Assembly: GCF_902497745.1 (NCBI RefSeq)
Contig: NZ_CABVHJ010000007.1
Coordinates: forward strand, 110,131-174,130
Length of the DNA: 64,000 nucleotides
Direction of reading: 5' to 3'
Source of the DNA: Pseudomonas fluorescens
GTDB lineage: Bacteria; Pseudomonadota; Gammaproteobacteria; Pseudomonadales; Pseudomonadaceae
The notes under the pieces were generated by a model. That model saw only the letters and a program-made list of their open reading frames with translations. It was not told the DNA's origin and ran no database searches. Position numbers and translations under genes: made by a program. Of the stretch, positions 20,117 to 29,998 are shown one piece after another (the first letter of the stretch is position 1; each line of letters opens with the position of its first letter).

Positions 20117-20821
20117 GTGATTACCACATCAACCGTCGTCAACTCAGTCGTAGAAAAACTGCGCGCCGCTTTGGCTCGTGGTCAGTGGCGCTCCGGCGAC
20201 ATGCTGCCGGGCCAGCGTGAACTGGCCGAACAACTGGGCATCAGCCGCCCGAGCCTGCGCGAAGCGGTAATCGTCCTGGAAACCCTGGGTCTCGTCCGCT
20301 CGATGCCGGGCAAAGGCGTGGTCGTGCTCGATGCGCAATTGAGCGACAGTCAAAGCCACGACAGCGCGGTGGCCGGTGCCAGTCTCGAAGATGTACTGCA
20401 ACTGCGCTACACCCTTGAGCCGTTCATCGTTGGCTTGGTCGCGCAGTCGATCAGCAGCAAGGAAGTCGGCCAATTGCGCCTGACCCTGATGGACATGCGC
20501 GAAGCCCTCGAGGCCGGCGACAGTGACGCCGGCGTCAGCGCCTACATCGCCTTCCACGAAGAGCTGTTCACCCTGACTTCGAACCCGATTTTCCAGAGCG
20601 TCGTGCAGCAGACCAGCAACGCCCTCAAGCAAAGTGCCGAAGTACTGCGCAATTCGCCGGAGCATCTGGCCGAGCGGCTGGAAGAAAACGAAGCGGTGGT
20701 CCGCGCCATCCGCAGCAAGAACAGCGCCCAGGCCAGTGCGGAAATGCGTCGGCACATTTTGCGCGAAGGCCAACGCATGGGGATTGAGTTGAATATTCCG
20801 GAAGACAACCTGAGTCGCTGA
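20117..20821 (+). CDS. GntR/FadR-type regulator with FCD ligand domain
   Basis: 234 aa from a GTG at 20117 with GGAG nine bases before. Winged helix at about residues 8-75 (LPGQRELAEQLGISRPSLRE AVIVLETLGL as two consecutive blocks), then an all-helical FCD domain with the metal-binding His pattern (FHEEL, later MRRHILREG). Such proteins release DNA when a carboxylic acid binds. It lies 84 nt after the symporter, which it probably controls; a second FCD regulator follows 20 nt downstream. Confidence 0.92.
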   Translation: MITTSTVVNSVVEKLRAALARGQWRSGDMLPGQRELAEQLGISRPSLREAVIVLETLGLVRSMPGKGVVVLDAQLSDSQSHDSAVAGASLEDVLQLRYTLEPFIVGLVAQSISSKEVGQLRLTLMDMREALEAGDSDAGVSAYIAFHEELFTLTSNPIFQSVVQQTSNALKQSAEVLRNSPEHLAERLEENEAVVRAIRSKNSAQASAEMRRHILREGQRMGIELNIPEDNLSR

Positions 20822-20840
20822 TTTCTATTGGAGACAGGCC

Positions 20841-21551
20841 ATGAACAGTTTCGCTTCACCGTCGCAAACCCACCCGACCACTGCGCCCCTGCCCTTCTCC
20901 CGCGTAAGAGTGCCGGCGGAGGATCTGTACCCGCGACTGTTCGACGCGATTCTCGAGCAGCGCATCGATCCGGCCAGCCGTTTCACCGAAGACAGTTTGA
21001 AAGAGATGTTCGGCGTCAGTCGTGCCGATGTGCGGCGGGTGTTGACGCAGTTGTCTCTTGAACAAGTCATTGTGCTGCGCGCCAATCATCGCCCACGTGT
21101 CGCCGCACCTGATCGGGAGCAGACGAGGCAGGCTCTGCATGCGCGGCGACTGGCTGAAAACACCTTGGTGCGTCTGGCCTGCCAGCGCCCGCAAACAGAA
21201 GGTTTGAAACGCTTGCGCGGGTTGATCGAGCGCGAACGTCAGGCTGTCGCGCAGGATCGGCGTGGGGCGGCCATTCGCTTGTCGGGGGAGTTTCATCTGC
21301 ACTTGGCGCAGATGGCGGGGAATGCACCGCTGGCGCATTTTCTCGGCAGTCTGGTGCCGCTGACGTCATTGGCGATTGCGCGGAGTGAATGCCAGACTCA
21401 CAGCTGTTGCGCGTGGCAGGAGCATTTGGCGCTGGTTGAAGCGGTGGAAAATCGGGATGTTTTCAAGGCCGGGATGCTGATGAACCGGCATCTGGATCAT
21501 CTTGAGCAGACACTGCTCGGTTCAGATCTTGAGCAATGTGCTGTCGGTTAG
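20841..21551 (+). CDS. GntR-family regulator, FCD domain, second of a tandem pair
   Basis: 236 aa, ATG at 20841 with GGAG upstream. N-terminal winged helix (DSLKEMFGVSRADVRRVLTQ) and FCD-type C-terminal domain (GEFHLHLAQMAGN, later MNRHLDHLEQTL). It is not a close duplicate of the preceding regulator, which suggests two different signals feed into the same locus. Followed by a REPIN and then convergent yjiA. Confidence 0.9.
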   Translation: MNSFASPSQTHPTTAPLPFSRVRVPAEDLYPRLFDAILEQRIDPASRFTEDSLKEMFGVSRADVRRVLTQLSLEQVIVLRANHRPRVAAPDREQTRQALHARRLAENTLVRLACQRPQTEGLKRLRGLIERERQAVAQDRRGAAIRLSGEFHLHLAQMAGNAPLAHFLGSLVPLTSLAIARSECQTHSCCAWQEHLALVEAVENRDVFKAGMLMNRHLDHLEQTLLGSDLEQCAVG

Positions 21552-21557
21552 ATCGCC

Positions 21558-21640
21558 TTCGCGAGCAAGCTCGCTCCCACAGTGAATTGCATTCGACTGA
21601 CAGAGTGCGGTCGACTGTGGGAGCGAGCTTGCTCGCGAAG
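21558..21640. repeat. REPIN, GTGGGAGCGAGC type
   Basis: Inverted REP pair between convergent genes. Confidence 0.9.
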
Positions 21641-21666
21641 GGGCCATCACTGACAACCAAGATCCA

Positions 21667-22638
21667 TCAGGCAGAAGCCACTTTGGCAAACCCCGCCCGA
21701 ATCTTCTCTTCCGGCAAATCATCAGCAATAAACACGATCACACTTTCCCGCGCCTCACCCTCGGCCCATTCGGTGTCCCAGTCGAAACCATAGAGCTTCA
21801 ACACGCCCTGAAACACCAAGCGTCGATCCTCACCCGCGATGTTCAGCACGCCCTTGTAACGCAGCAATTGTTTGCCGTGTTCTTCCAGCAGCTCGTTCAT
21901 GAACTCGCTGAGCTGATCGATATCCAGCGGCTGATCGGTACGCAGCACCAGACTGGAAATACGATCGATCGACGGCGCCTTGCTCACTGGGCGCAGATTC
22001 AAGCCGCCGCCGAGATCGGCGTTGAGGTTGAAGCCACGCACATCCAGCAGTTCTGCCAGATCAATGTTGCCGTGATCAACCACACGGACTGGCGCTCGGC
22101 GATTGATTCGCGTCAGGCGCTCGCTCAGTGCGTTGAACGTCGCTTCGTCGACCAGATCGGTCTTGCTCACCAGCAGGCGATCGGCAAAACCGATCTGCGC
22201 CTGGGCGATGGTCTGGGTCAGGTGGACATCCGCGTGCGCCGCATCGACCAGGGTGATGATGCCGTCGAGCAGGTAACGTTCGCGCAGTTCTTCGTCGATG
22301 AAAAAAGTCTGTGCCACCGGTGCTGGATCGGCCAGACCCGTGCACTCGATGACCAGACGATCGAAGGCGATTTCGCCGCTGTCGAGACGCTCAAGCAGCA
22401 GGTAAAGCGCCTTGGTCAGGTCGGTGTGAATGGTGCAGCAGACACAGCCATTGGCCAGGGTCATGACTTGCACAGGTTCATCGCCGAGCAACTGCGTGTC
22501 GATGCCGGCGTCACTGAATTCGTTTTCGATCACGGCGATTTTCAGACCGTGCTCGGCTTTGAGGATGTGGCGTAACAAGGTGGTCTTGCCGGCGCCGAGG
22601 AAACCGCTGAGTACCGTGACCGGAATGGGAGAGGACAA
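21667..22638 (-). CDS. yjiA: CobW/YjiA-type zinc-binding GTPase
   Basis: 323 aa. G1 motif GFLGAGKTTLLRH (residues 12-24), metal motif GCVCC (about 64-68), G3/G4 equivalents ECTGLADP and SKTDLVDE, and the C-terminal CobW domain with KGVLNIAG. COG0523 GTPases are metal chaperones or insertases; YjiA binds zinc and its partner is unknown. It ends the operon cstA/btsT-ybdD-yjiA, the same order as btsT-yjiX-yjiA in E. coli, from which it is separated by a REPIN. Confidence 0.92.
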   Translation of the reverse strand: MSSPIPVTVLSGFLGAGKTTLLRHILKAEHGLKIAVIENEFSDAGIDTQLLGDEPVQVMTLANGCVCCTIHTDLTKALYLLLERLDSGEIAFDRLVIECTGLADPAPVAQTFFIDEELRERYLLDGIITLVDAAHADVHLTQTIAQAQIGFADRLLVSKTDLVDEATFNALSERLTRINRRAPVRVVDHGNIDLAELLDVRGFNLNADLGGGLNLRPVSKAPSIDRISSLVLRTDQPLDIDQLSEFMNELLEEHGKQLLRYKGVLNIAGEDRRLVFQGVLKLYGFDWDTEWAEGEARESVIVFIADDLPEEKIRAGFAKVASA

Positions 22639-22681
22639 ACGCTTTCTCCTTCACAAAATGAATGAACAACCCAAAAACAAA

Positions 22682-22772
22682 TGTGGGAGCGAGCTTGCTC
22701 GCGAAAGCGGTGTGCCAGTCAAATCATTCATCAACTGACACTCCGTATTCGCGAGCAGGCTCGCTCCCACAG
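22682..22772. repeat. REPIN, GTGGGAGCGAGC type
   Basis: Inverted REP pair inside the operon, between ybdD and yjiA. Confidence 0.9.
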
Positions 22773-22800
22773 GGGATTACCTCAACCTTGCGCTGTCAGC

Positions 22801-22998
22801 TCAACAGCACTTCGGCCCACCCTTGCCACCGTAACGGGCTTCCTGACGTTCGCGAAAGAACATCTCGTAGCTCATCACCGGTTTGTCCGGGTGCTTGGTT
22901 TGCATATGCTCGACGTAGGTGTCGTAGTCGGGCATGCCGACCATCAGGCGCGCAGCCTGACCGAGGTATTTACCGAGGCGACTCAGGTCATTGAACAT
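22801..22998 (-). CDS. YbdD/YjiX family small protein
   Basis: 65 aa. It reads [20 protein letters not shown] ... [20 protein letters not shown] and ends GGPKCC, the standard form of the YbdD/YjiX (DUF466) family. Members always follow CstA/BtsT-type transporters; the homolog was reported to be needed for pyruvate uptake by some CstA proteins. It starts 15 nt after the cstA stop. Confidence 0.95.
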   Translation of the reverse strand: MFNDLSRLGKYLGQAARLMVGMPDYDTYVEHMQTKHPDKPVMSYEMFFRERQEARYGGKGGPKCC

Positions 22999-23013
22999 GG
23001 TGCAATCCTCTGG

Positions 23014-25080
23014 TTACGCATCCGGCAGAGCCTGGAATGGCGATTCTTTATCCGTACGCTCTTTTTTGCCCCAGGCGGCGATGCCGACCTTGAGCGCATA
23101 GAACAGGATGCTGAAGACCACGAACAGGAACAGCGCGGTAAGCGTTGCGTTGGTGTAAGCGTTGAAGATCACGTGCTGCATCTGCTCAACGCTTTTCGCC
23201 GGCGCCAGCACCTGACCGTTGGCCAGCGCATCGCTGTATTTCTTGGCCAGCGACAGGAAGCCGATCGCCGGGTTGGCATCGAACAGTTTGATGAAGCCCG
23301 CCGTCGTGGTGCAGATCAGCAGCCAGGTGGCTGGCAGCAAGGTGACCCAAATGTAGCGCTGGCGCTTCATTTTGATCAGGACCACGGTGCCAAGCATCAG
23401 CGCGATACCGGCCAGCATCTGGTTGGAGATACCGAACAGTGGCCACAAGGTGTTGATGCCGCCCAGTGGATCGATCACGCCCTGGTACAGCAACCAGCCC
23501 CACATCGCCACACAACCAGCGGTGGCGATCAGGTTGGCGGTCCACGATTCAGTACGTTTCAGCGCCGGCACGAAGGAACCGAGCAAGTCCTGCAACATGA
23601 AACGACCGGCACGGGTACCGGCGTCGACTGCGGTCAGAATGAACAGCGCCTCGAACAGAATCGCGAAGTGGTACCAGAACGCCATGGTGTTTTCACCCGG
23701 CAGGACACTGTGCAGGATCTGCGCGATACCCACCGCCAGGGTCGGCGCACCACCGGCACGGGCCAGGATGGTGGTTTCGCCAATGTCGTGCGCGACGGCT
23801 TGCAACGCTTCCGGCGTGATCGCAAAGCCCCAGCTGGAAACCACTTGCGCAACCGAAGCGACATCACTGCCGACCACAGCGGCCGGGCTGTTCATTGCGA
23901 AGTACACGCCAGGCTCGATCACCGACGCGGCAACCATGGCCATGATGGCGACGAACGACTCCATCAGCATGCCGCCGTAACCGATGTAACGGGCGTTGGT
24001 TTCGTTATCCAGCAGCTTCGGCGTGGTGCCCGAAGAAATCAGCGCGTGGAAACCGGAAACCGCACCGCAAGCGATGGTGATGAACAGGAATGGGAACAGA
24101 CCACCCTTCCATACTGGGCCGGTGCCGTCGACGAACTGGGTCAGCGCCGGCATTTTCAGCTCGGGCATGGTGATCAGAATACCGATCGCCAGGGCGACGA
24201 TGGTGCCGATTTTCAGGAACGTCGACAGGTAGTCGCGCGGTGCCAGAATCAACCACACCGGCAACGATGCCGCGACGAAACCGTAACCGACCAGCATCCA
24301 GGTAATCTGCACGCCAGTGAAGGTGAACGCCTTTGCCCACACCGGATCAGCGGCAATCTGCCCACCGAGCCAGATCGAACCGAGCAGCAGCAACACACCG
24401 ACCACGGAGATTTCGCCGATGCGGCCCGGGCGGATGTAGCGCATGTAAATGCCCATGAACATCGCGATCGGGATGGTCGCCATCACGGTGAAGATGCCCC
24501 ACGGGCTCTCGGCCAGTGCTTTCACCACGATCAATGCCAGCACCGCGAGGATGATGATCATGATCAGGAAGCAGCCGAACAGCGCGATGGTGCCGGGCAC
24601 GCGGCCCATTTCTTCACGCACCATGTCGCCCAGGGAACGGCCGTTGCGCCGGGTCGACATGAACAGAACCATGAAGTCCTGCACCGCGCCCGCCAGCACC
24701 ACGCCGGCAATCAGCCAGAGCGTGCCGGGCAAGTAGCCCATCTGCGCCGCCAATACCGGGCCGACCAGAGGCCCCGCGCCAGCGATGGCAGCGAAGTGGT
24801 GACCGAAAAGAATGTGTTTGTTGGTCGGCACATAGTCCAGACCGTCGTTGTTGAGCACGGCGGGGGTGGCCCGACGTGGATCAAGTTGCATCACGTTGTT
24901 GGCGATGAACAGACTGTAGTAACGGTACGCAACCAGATAAATGGCCACAGCGGCGACCACAATCCACAAGGCGTTGATCGCCTCGCCGCGGCGCAATGCC
25001 ACTACGCCCAGGGCGCACGCTCCTACGATTGCCAGCACTAGCCAGGGTAAGTGGCGTAGCAGGCTATTATTATTTTTCAT
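23014..25080 (-). CDS. cstA: CstA/BtsT-type pyruvate (carbon starvation) transporter
   Basis: 688 aa from the ATG at 25080; the longer frame to 25152 has no support. Polytopic throughout, with family blocks HILFGHHFAAIAGAGPLVGP, QDFMVLFMSTRRNGRSLGDM and SSGTTPKLLDNETNARYIGY. These proteins import pyruvate and some peptides during starvation. The gene order with ybdD and a YjiA-type GTPase matches the E. coli btsT operon, so btsT would be an equally good name. No BtsSR-type two-component genes are in the window. Confidence 0.93.
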   Translation of the reverse strand: MKNNNSLLRHLPWLVLAIVGACALGVVALRRGEAINALWIVVAAVAIYLVAYRYYSLFIANNVMQLDPRRATPAVLNNDGLDYVPTNKHILFGHHFAAIAGAGPLVGPVLAAQMGYLPGTLWLIAGVVLAGAVQDFMVLFMSTRRNGRSLGDMVREEMGRVPGTIALFGCFLIMIIILAVLALIVVKALAESPWGIFTVMATIPIAMFMGIYMRYIRPGRIGEISVVGVLLLLGSIWLGGQIAADPVWAKAFTFTGVQITWMLVGYGFVAASLPVWLILAPRDYLSTFLKIGTIVALAIGILITMPELKMPALTQFVDGTGPVWKGGLFPFLFITIACGAVSGFHALISSGTTPKLLDNETNARYIGYGGMLMESFVAIMAMVAASVIEPGVYFAMNSPAAVVGSDVASVAQVVSSWGFAITPEALQAVAHDIGETTILARAGGAPTLAVGIAQILHSVLPGENTMAFWYHFAILFEALFILTAVDAGTRAGRFMLQDLLGSFVPALKRTESWTANLIATAGCVAMWGWLLYQGVIDPLGGINTLWPLFGISNQMLAGIALMLGTVVLIKMKRQRYIWVTLLPATWLLICTTTAGFIKLFDANPAIGFLSLAKKYSDALANGQVLAPAKSVEQMQHVIFNAYTNATLTALFLFVVFSILFYALKVGIAAWGKKERTDKESPFQALPDA

Positions 25081-25239
25081 TTTATTATTCCAGCCAGGGT
25101 GGACAAGAAAGACAGCCATCCCGAGTTTAGCGCTTACGGCGCCAAAGGCCATACCCCGACGTTGGTCTAGACGCTTTAGCGATTGGCTGGCGCCCGCATT
25201 CGCGGTCTATAGTCAGCGAACCTTCATGAGGATTGCGCC

Positions 25240-25608
25240 ATGAGCGAGCACCCCGCCAATCGACGTCGTTTCAAACGTATTGCGTTCGATGCCAGAACCG
25301 AGCTGAGTCAGGGCCAATTCATCTGGCCGGTCAAGCTGATCGACCTGTCGCTCAAGGGACTGCTGATCGAGCGACCGGAGCCGTGGCTGGGGGATCGCGA
25401 ACAGGACTTCTTCGTCGACATCCACCTGAGCGATGACGTCGATATCGAGATGGATGTGCACTTGGCCCATGAGGAAAACGGCCAGTTGGGATTTGTCTGC
25501 CGGCATATCAGCCTGGAATCGATCCAGCGCTTGCGGCGGTTGATCGAGCTCAATCTGGCTGACGAAGCGGAACTTGAGCGCGAACTGGGCGCCCTGATCG
25601 AAATCTAG
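25240..25608 (+). CDS. mapZ: PilZ-domain c-di-GMP receptor, MapZ-like
   Basis: 122 aa. The c-di-GMP binding parts of a PilZ domain are present: RRRFKR (residues 8-13) and DLSLKGLL (about 34-41). The size and location next to radA match PA4608 (MapZ), which binds c-di-GMP and then blocks the chemotaxis methyltransferase CheR1, changing flagellar behaviour. Divergent from cstA with about 160 bp between them. Symbol assigned by synteny and length. Confidence 0.88.
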   Translation: MSEHPANRRRFKRIAFDARTELSQGQFIWPVKLIDLSLKGLLIERPEPWLGDREQDFFVDIHLSDDVDIEMDVHLAHEENGQLGFVCRHISLESIQRLRRLIELNLADEAELERELGALIEI

Positions 25609-25624
25609 GCGCGACATCAAACCC

Positions 25625-25714
25625 TGTGGGAGCGAGCCTGCTCGCGAAGACGGTGTGTCGTTGAGCAATGATGCCGACTGACACGGCCCCTTCGCGAGCA
25701 GGCTCGCTCCCACA
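25625..25714. repeat. REPIN, GTGGGAGCGAGC type
   Basis: Inverted REP pair between convergent mapZ and radA. Confidence 0.9.
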
Positions 25715-25724
25715 GGTCAGGCGT

Positions 25725-27092
25725 TCACTCAAACAATGCGTCGAGGGCCTGTTCGAGGCGGGTCACGGCGATGATCTGCAAGCCCGGAGGCGACTCCTTT
25801 GGCGCATTGCCCTTGGGCACGATCGCTCGCTTGAAGCCATGCTTGGCCGCTTCCTTCAAACGCTCCTGCCCGCTTGGCACCGGACGCACTTCGCCGGACA
25901 GCCCTACTTCACCAAACACCAACAGATCATGCGGCAACGGTCGATTGCGCAAACTCGACATCACCGCCGCCATCAACGCCAGATCAGACGCCGTCTCCAG
26001 CACCTTCACCCCGCCCACCACGTTGAGGAACACGTCCTGATCATGGGTCGGGATGCCGCCATGGCGATGCAAAACGGCAAGCAACATCGCCAGACGGTTC
26101 TGATCCAGGCCCAGCGTCACCCGGCGCGGATTGGCCAGATGACTGTCATCGACCAGCGCCTGCACTTCCACCAGCATCGGTCGCGTGCCTTCCCACGTCG
26201 CCATCACCACACTGCCCGGGACTTCTTCCTGCGCGCGGGTGAGAAAAATCGCCGATGGGTTGGAGACCTCTTTCAAACCCTTGTCGGTCATGCCGAACAC
26301 GCCCAACTCGTTGACCGCACCGAAACGGTTCTTCACCGCACGCAGCAAACGCAGGCGTCCATCGGATTCACCTTCGAAATACAGCACGGTGTCGACCATG
26401 TGCTCAAGAACGCGTGGACCGGCCAACGCGCCTTCCTTGGTCACGTGGCCAACGAGAAAAATCGCCGTACCGCTCTGCTTGGCATATCGCACCAGCAACG
26501 CCGCGCTCTCACGCACCTGGGACACGCCACCGGGTGCCGATTGCAGCTGTTCGGTGAAGATCGTCTGGATCGAGTCGATCACCATCACCTTGGGCTTTTC
26601 CTGACGAGCGGTGGCGATGATGGTTTCGATGCAGGTTTCAGTCATCACCCGCAGTTGATCCTGAGGCAAGCCGAGGCGTCGCGCGCGCATGGCCACTTGC
26701 TGCTGGGATTCTTCGCCAGTGACGTAGAGGGCCGGCATGCTCTTGGCGAGGTTGCACAGGGTCTGCAACAGAATCGTCGATTTGCCGATGCCTGGATCGC
26801 CGCCGATCAACACCACCGAGCCATCGACCAGACCGCCACCGAGCACGCGATCGAGCTCTCCGGAAGCGGTGGAGAAACGCGGAATCTCTTCGATGCTGAC
26901 CTCGGCCAGGGTCTTGATCTGTGCCTGCTGTCCGGCCCAACCGGTGCGGCCGGTCGGCGCCGTGGCACCGCCGCTTTCGATCATGGTCTCGGTCAGGGTG
27001 TTCCAGGCACCACACTCACCGCACTGCCCGGCCCACTTGGGAAAGGTTGCGCCGCACTCGGTGCAGCCGTACATGCGCTTGGCCTTGGCCAT
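25725..27092 (-). CDS. radA: DNA repair protein RadA
   Basis: 455 aa from the ATG at 27092 (MAKAKRMYGC), the usual RadA start and length. Zinc finger CTECGATFPKWAGQCGEC (residues 10-27), Walker A GGDPGIGKSTILLQ, KNRFGAVNELGVF (the RadA-specific KNRFG motif) and a Lon-like C-terminal domain with GEVGLSGEVRPV. RadA is a RecA-like helicase that extends branches in recombination. Monocistronic by appearance. Confidence 0.97.
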   Translation of the reverse strand: MAKAKRMYGCTECGATFPKWAGQCGECGAWNTLTETMIESGGATAPTGRTGWAGQQAQIKTLAEVSIEEIPRFSTASGELDRVLGGGLVDGSVVLIGGDPGIGKSTILLQTLCNLAKSMPALYVTGEESQQQVAMRARRLGLPQDQLRVMTETCIETIIATARQEKPKVMVIDSIQTIFTEQLQSAPGGVSQVRESAALLVRYAKQSGTAIFLVGHVTKEGALAGPRVLEHMVDTVLYFEGESDGRLRLLRAVKNRFGAVNELGVFGMTDKGLKEVSNPSAIFLTRAQEEVPGSVVMATWEGTRPMLVEVQALVDDSHLANPRRVTLGLDQNRLAMLLAVLHRHGGIPTHDQDVFLNVVGGVKVLETASDLALMAAVMSSLRNRPLPHDLLVFGEVGLSGEVRPVPSGQERLKEAAKHGFKRAIVPKGNAPKESPPGLQIIAVTRLEQALDALFE

Positions 27093-27137
27093 CAGAACCC
27101 CCGACAAAAACCGCGATGATAACGCACGGGCCGCCGA

Positions 27138-27683
27138 TCAGCGCGGCGCCGCACTACGGATTTCACCACTGGCCAGACGCGCGGCGCTGTTGCCCAACGG
27201 ATCTTCGGCATCCAGATCAGCGCCCTTGGCCTTCAGCGCATCGAGCAATTCCAGACGCTTGAACAAACCGGCGTACATGGCCGCCGTCTGCCCGGCGCCG
27301 TTGCGTTGATCGGGGCTGCAATCGGTGGCCATCAGGCGTCGGGCAATCTGTAATTCACCTTTGAAAATTGCGCCCATCAGCGCCGTGTTACCGCGCAGGT
27401 CCTGAGCGCAGGCGTCGGCGCCGGCAGCGAGCAGCCGTTCCACTGCGGGTGCCTGGCCGTGATAGGCCGCCAGAATCAGCGCGGTGTAGCCCTTGCTGTC
27501 GCGGGTATCGAGGGAATAACCCGACTCGATGAACGTATCGAGCATCGGCACATCACCGCGCCGGGCCGCGTCGAAGTAGTAGTCCTGAAGTTGGGCTTTG
27601 ATCGCCTCGGGACTCTGCCCGGTCGGTGCCGCCCACGCCGCGAACGACAGGCAACTGGCCAACAGTAAAAAACAGGCTCGCAT
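27138..27683 (-). CDS. ankB: Periplasmic ankyrin-repeat protein AnkB
   Basis: 181 aa. A signal peptide (residues 1-18, cut after AAWA) is followed by about four ankyrin repeats (GYTALILAAYHGQAPAVERL, GNTALMGAIFKGELQIARRL). In P. aeruginosa ankB follows katB in an operon and is needed for full KatB activity. Here it begins 59 nt after katB on the same strand, the same arrangement. Confidence 0.93.
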   Translation of the reverse strand: MRACFLLLASCLSFAAWAAPTGQSPEAIKAQLQDYYFDAARRGDVPMLDTFIESGYSLDTRDSKGYTALILAAYHGQAPAVERLLAAGADACAQDLRGNTALMGAIFKGELQIARRLMATDCSPDQRNGAGQTAAMYAGLFKRLELLDALKAKGADLDAEDPLGNSAARLASGEIRSAAPR

Positions 27684-27742
27684 CGATAGTCTCCTTGAAC
27701 AGAACGGGGCCTGACTCAGGCCCCGTGTGCGCTACGTCGAGA

Positions 27743-29284
27743 TCAGTCGGCCAGTTTGGCCGCCAACGCCTTGACCCGGCTCAGGTCGCCCTTGGCCACT
27801 TTGGTCACACCGGTCCCGTATTCCGGGTCGGCCTTATAAAGGAAGGACAGGATGATGTGCTTGCTCTCGTCATCGGTGGTCGCCAGCGAGCCGCCGAAGC
27901 TGTCGATCAGGTCCTGACGCTCTTGCTGGCTGAACGAGCGATACAGATCACCGGCCTGCTTGAAGTTCTGCTCACGCTGGATCTTCGCCTGCTGGGTGCT
28001 GCCCGACAGCGTCGACTGGCTGTAACGCGCGTTTGGCGTCTCTTCACGGGGCTGCAGTCGGCTCGGCTGATAGTTCACACCCGAATTGCTCGCGCCGAAG
28101 TTCATCGCGCCATCCTGATTGCCATTGTTCACCGCAACTTTTGCCGCGTTGATTGGCAATTGCAGAGCGTTGGCCCCCAGGCGATACATTTGCGTATCGG
28201 CATAAGAGAACACTCGACCTTGCAACAAACGGTCTTCGGAAGGCTCGATACCCGGAACAATATTCGCTGGCGCCATGGCCACTTGTTCGGTTTCCTGGAA
28301 TACATTTGCCGGATTAAGGTTCAACACCATTTGTCCAACTTTTCGCTCAGGAATACCTGGCCAGATCTTGGTGGCATCCAATGGATCAAAATCAAACTTG
28401 GACAAATCTTGTGGTTTCAACACTTGAATGTACAAGTCCCATTTCGGGAAGTTACCTTTATTGATATTGCTCACCAGATCATTGGTCATATGACTGTAGT
28501 CTTGACCTTGAACTTTTGCGACTTGTTTAGGCGTCAGATTATTAAGACCCTGCAAGCTCTTCCAGTGAAACTTGACGTAATGAACTTCACCCTTGGCGTT
28601 GATCAACTTGTAAGCATGTACGCCATTACCGTCCATCTCTCGATAACTGGCGGGAGTACCCGAGTTCGAATACAACTCGGTCAATGTACGGGTTGCCTCC
28701 GGTACATGTGAGAAGAAGTCGAAACGGCGCGAGTCGTCGTCAAGGTTAGTACGCGGATCAGGCTTGAACGCGTGAACCATGTCCGGGAACTTGATCGCGT
28801 CACGAATGAAAAAGGTCGGGAAATTGTTGCCTACCAGATCCCAATTGCCGTCAGCCGTGTAGAACTTGGTGGCGAACCCCCGCGGATCACGCAGGGTTTC
28901 CGGCGAGTGATTACCGTGCACCACCGCAGAGAAGCGCACAAACACCGGTGTGCTCTGGCCAGCAGCAAACACTTTGGCCTTGCTCAAGTCGCTGAGATCG
29001 TTGGTGACCGTAAAGGTGCCATGGGCCCCAGTGCCGCGGGCGTGAACCACGCGCTCGGGAATGCGTTCACGGTCGAAGCGTTGCAGCTTCTGAATCAGTT
29101 GCACGTCCTGCAGCAGCACCGGGCCGTTGGCCCCGGCGGTCTGCGAGTTCTGATTGTCGCCGACGGCGGCGCCGTTATCGCGGGTCAGGGGCGCGGCGTT
29201 AACCGAAAAGGTCAACAGGCTGGCGGTGAGTACACCGAGGGTGCGGCGACGGGGAAAAGCCCCCAGTCCAAGTGCGGAGTTCAT
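27743..29284 (-). CDS. katB: Catalase KatB, exported monofunctional heme catalase
   Basis: 513 aa with an N-terminal signal peptide (about residues 1-30, ending VNAA). Catalytic His in VVHARGTGAHG, the distal Asn in FTVTNDLSD, and the heme-ligand Tyr in RVFSYADTQMYRLG are all present. It breaks down hydrogen peroxide, probably in the periplasm. An AGGA site precedes the ATG. In P. aeruginosa it is induced by peroxide through OxyR; I looked for an OxyR site upstream but could not identify one with confidence. Forms an operon with ankB. Confidence 0.95.
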   Translation of the reverse strand: MNSALGLGAFPRRRTLGVLTASLLTFSVNAAPLTRDNGAAVGDNQNSQTAGANGPVLLQDVQLIQKLQRFDRERIPERVVHARGTGAHGTFTVTNDLSDLSKAKVFAAGQSTPVFVRFSAVVHGNHSPETLRDPRGFATKFYTADGNWDLVGNNFPTFFIRDAIKFPDMVHAFKPDPRTNLDDDSRRFDFFSHVPEATRTLTELYSNSGTPASYREMDGNGVHAYKLINAKGEVHYVKFHWKSLQGLNNLTPKQVAKVQGQDYSHMTNDLVSNINKGNFPKWDLYIQVLKPQDLSKFDFDPLDATKIWPGIPERKVGQMVLNLNPANVFQETEQVAMAPANIVPGIEPSEDRLLQGRVFSYADTQMYRLGANALQLPINAAKVAVNNGNQDGAMNFGASNSGVNYQPSRLQPREETPNARYSQSTLSGSTQQAKIQREQNFKQAGDLYRSFSQQERQDLIDSFGGSLATTDDESKHIILSFLYKADPEYGTGVTKVAKGDLSRVKALAAKLAD

Positions 29285-29570
29285 ATCAGGATCCTCTGGT
29301 TATTTTGGGGCGCATCCAGATGCGCCAAGCCAAGGCTAGAGGCCTGCGACGTCGAACATAAATAGAAAGAACGTAACGTCATGATTGAGAAAATTGGCTG
29401 TTCGATCAGCGAGTTACCGTATATTTCGCGCGCGATTGATGGCACTTTGCAAACTAATCGTCGATTGATGTGTCGATAAAAACGGGCATTGTAAGAAGGT
29501 GTTTCGCGCAGGACGCGTTTTGCTGATTTACACTGCGTACACCAAACTCATCTGTAACAAGGAAATAACT

Positions 29571-29984
29571 ATGGGCGTGCTAAGTGAGTTCAAGGCCTTC
29601 GCGGTCAAAGGCAATGTGGTCGACATGGCCGTCGGTATCATCATCGGTGCCGCCTTCGGCAAGATTGTTTCTTCGTTTGTCGGTGACGTGATCATGCCGC
29701 CAATCGGCCTGCTGATCGGTGGGGTGGACTTCAGTGACTTGGCCATCACGCTCAAGGCCGCCGAGGGTAATGCCCCTGCGGTCATGCTGGCTTATGGCAA
29801 GTTCATCCAGAGTGTTCTGGACTTCGTGATCGTCGCTTTCGCGATCTTCATGGGGGTCAAAGCCATCAACCGTCTGAAACGCGAAGAAGCCGTGGCTCCT
29901 ACCCTGCCACCGGTTCCGACCAAGGAAGAAGAGTTGCTGGGCGAGATCCGCGACTTGCTCAAGGCCCAGAACACCCGGCCCTGA
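29571..29984 (+). CDS. mscL: Large-conductance mechanosensitive channel
   Basis: 137 aa from the ATG at 29571 preceded by AAGGA; an upstream in-frame extension is rejected. Family start [20 protein letters not shown] with the pore-lining [10 protein letters not shown] (TM1) and a second membrane helix [20 protein letters not shown] (about 87-106). It opens under membrane tension to release solutes during osmotic downshock. The 286-bp gap before it also holds the katB promoter. Confidence 0.97.
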   Translation: MGVLSEFKAFAVKGNVVDMAVGIIIGAAFGKIVSSFVGDVIMPPIGLLIGGVDFSDLAITLKAAEGNAPAVMLAYGKFIQSVLDFVIVAFAIFMGVKAINRLKREEAVAPTLPPVPTKEEELLGEIRDLLKAQNTRP

Positions 29985-29998
29985 ACCTTTTGCACGAT

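Noticed and set aside
22681..25041. 786-codon open frame antisense to cstA
   Set aside because: Starts inside a REPIN and is rich in His, Gln and Arg, as expected of an antisense shadow.
25668..27119. 483-codon open frame antisense to radA
   Set aside because: Antisense shadow of a clear RadA gene.
29285..29570. OxyR binding site upstream of katB
   Set aside because: The expected four spaced ATAG/CTAT elements could not be identified by eye.
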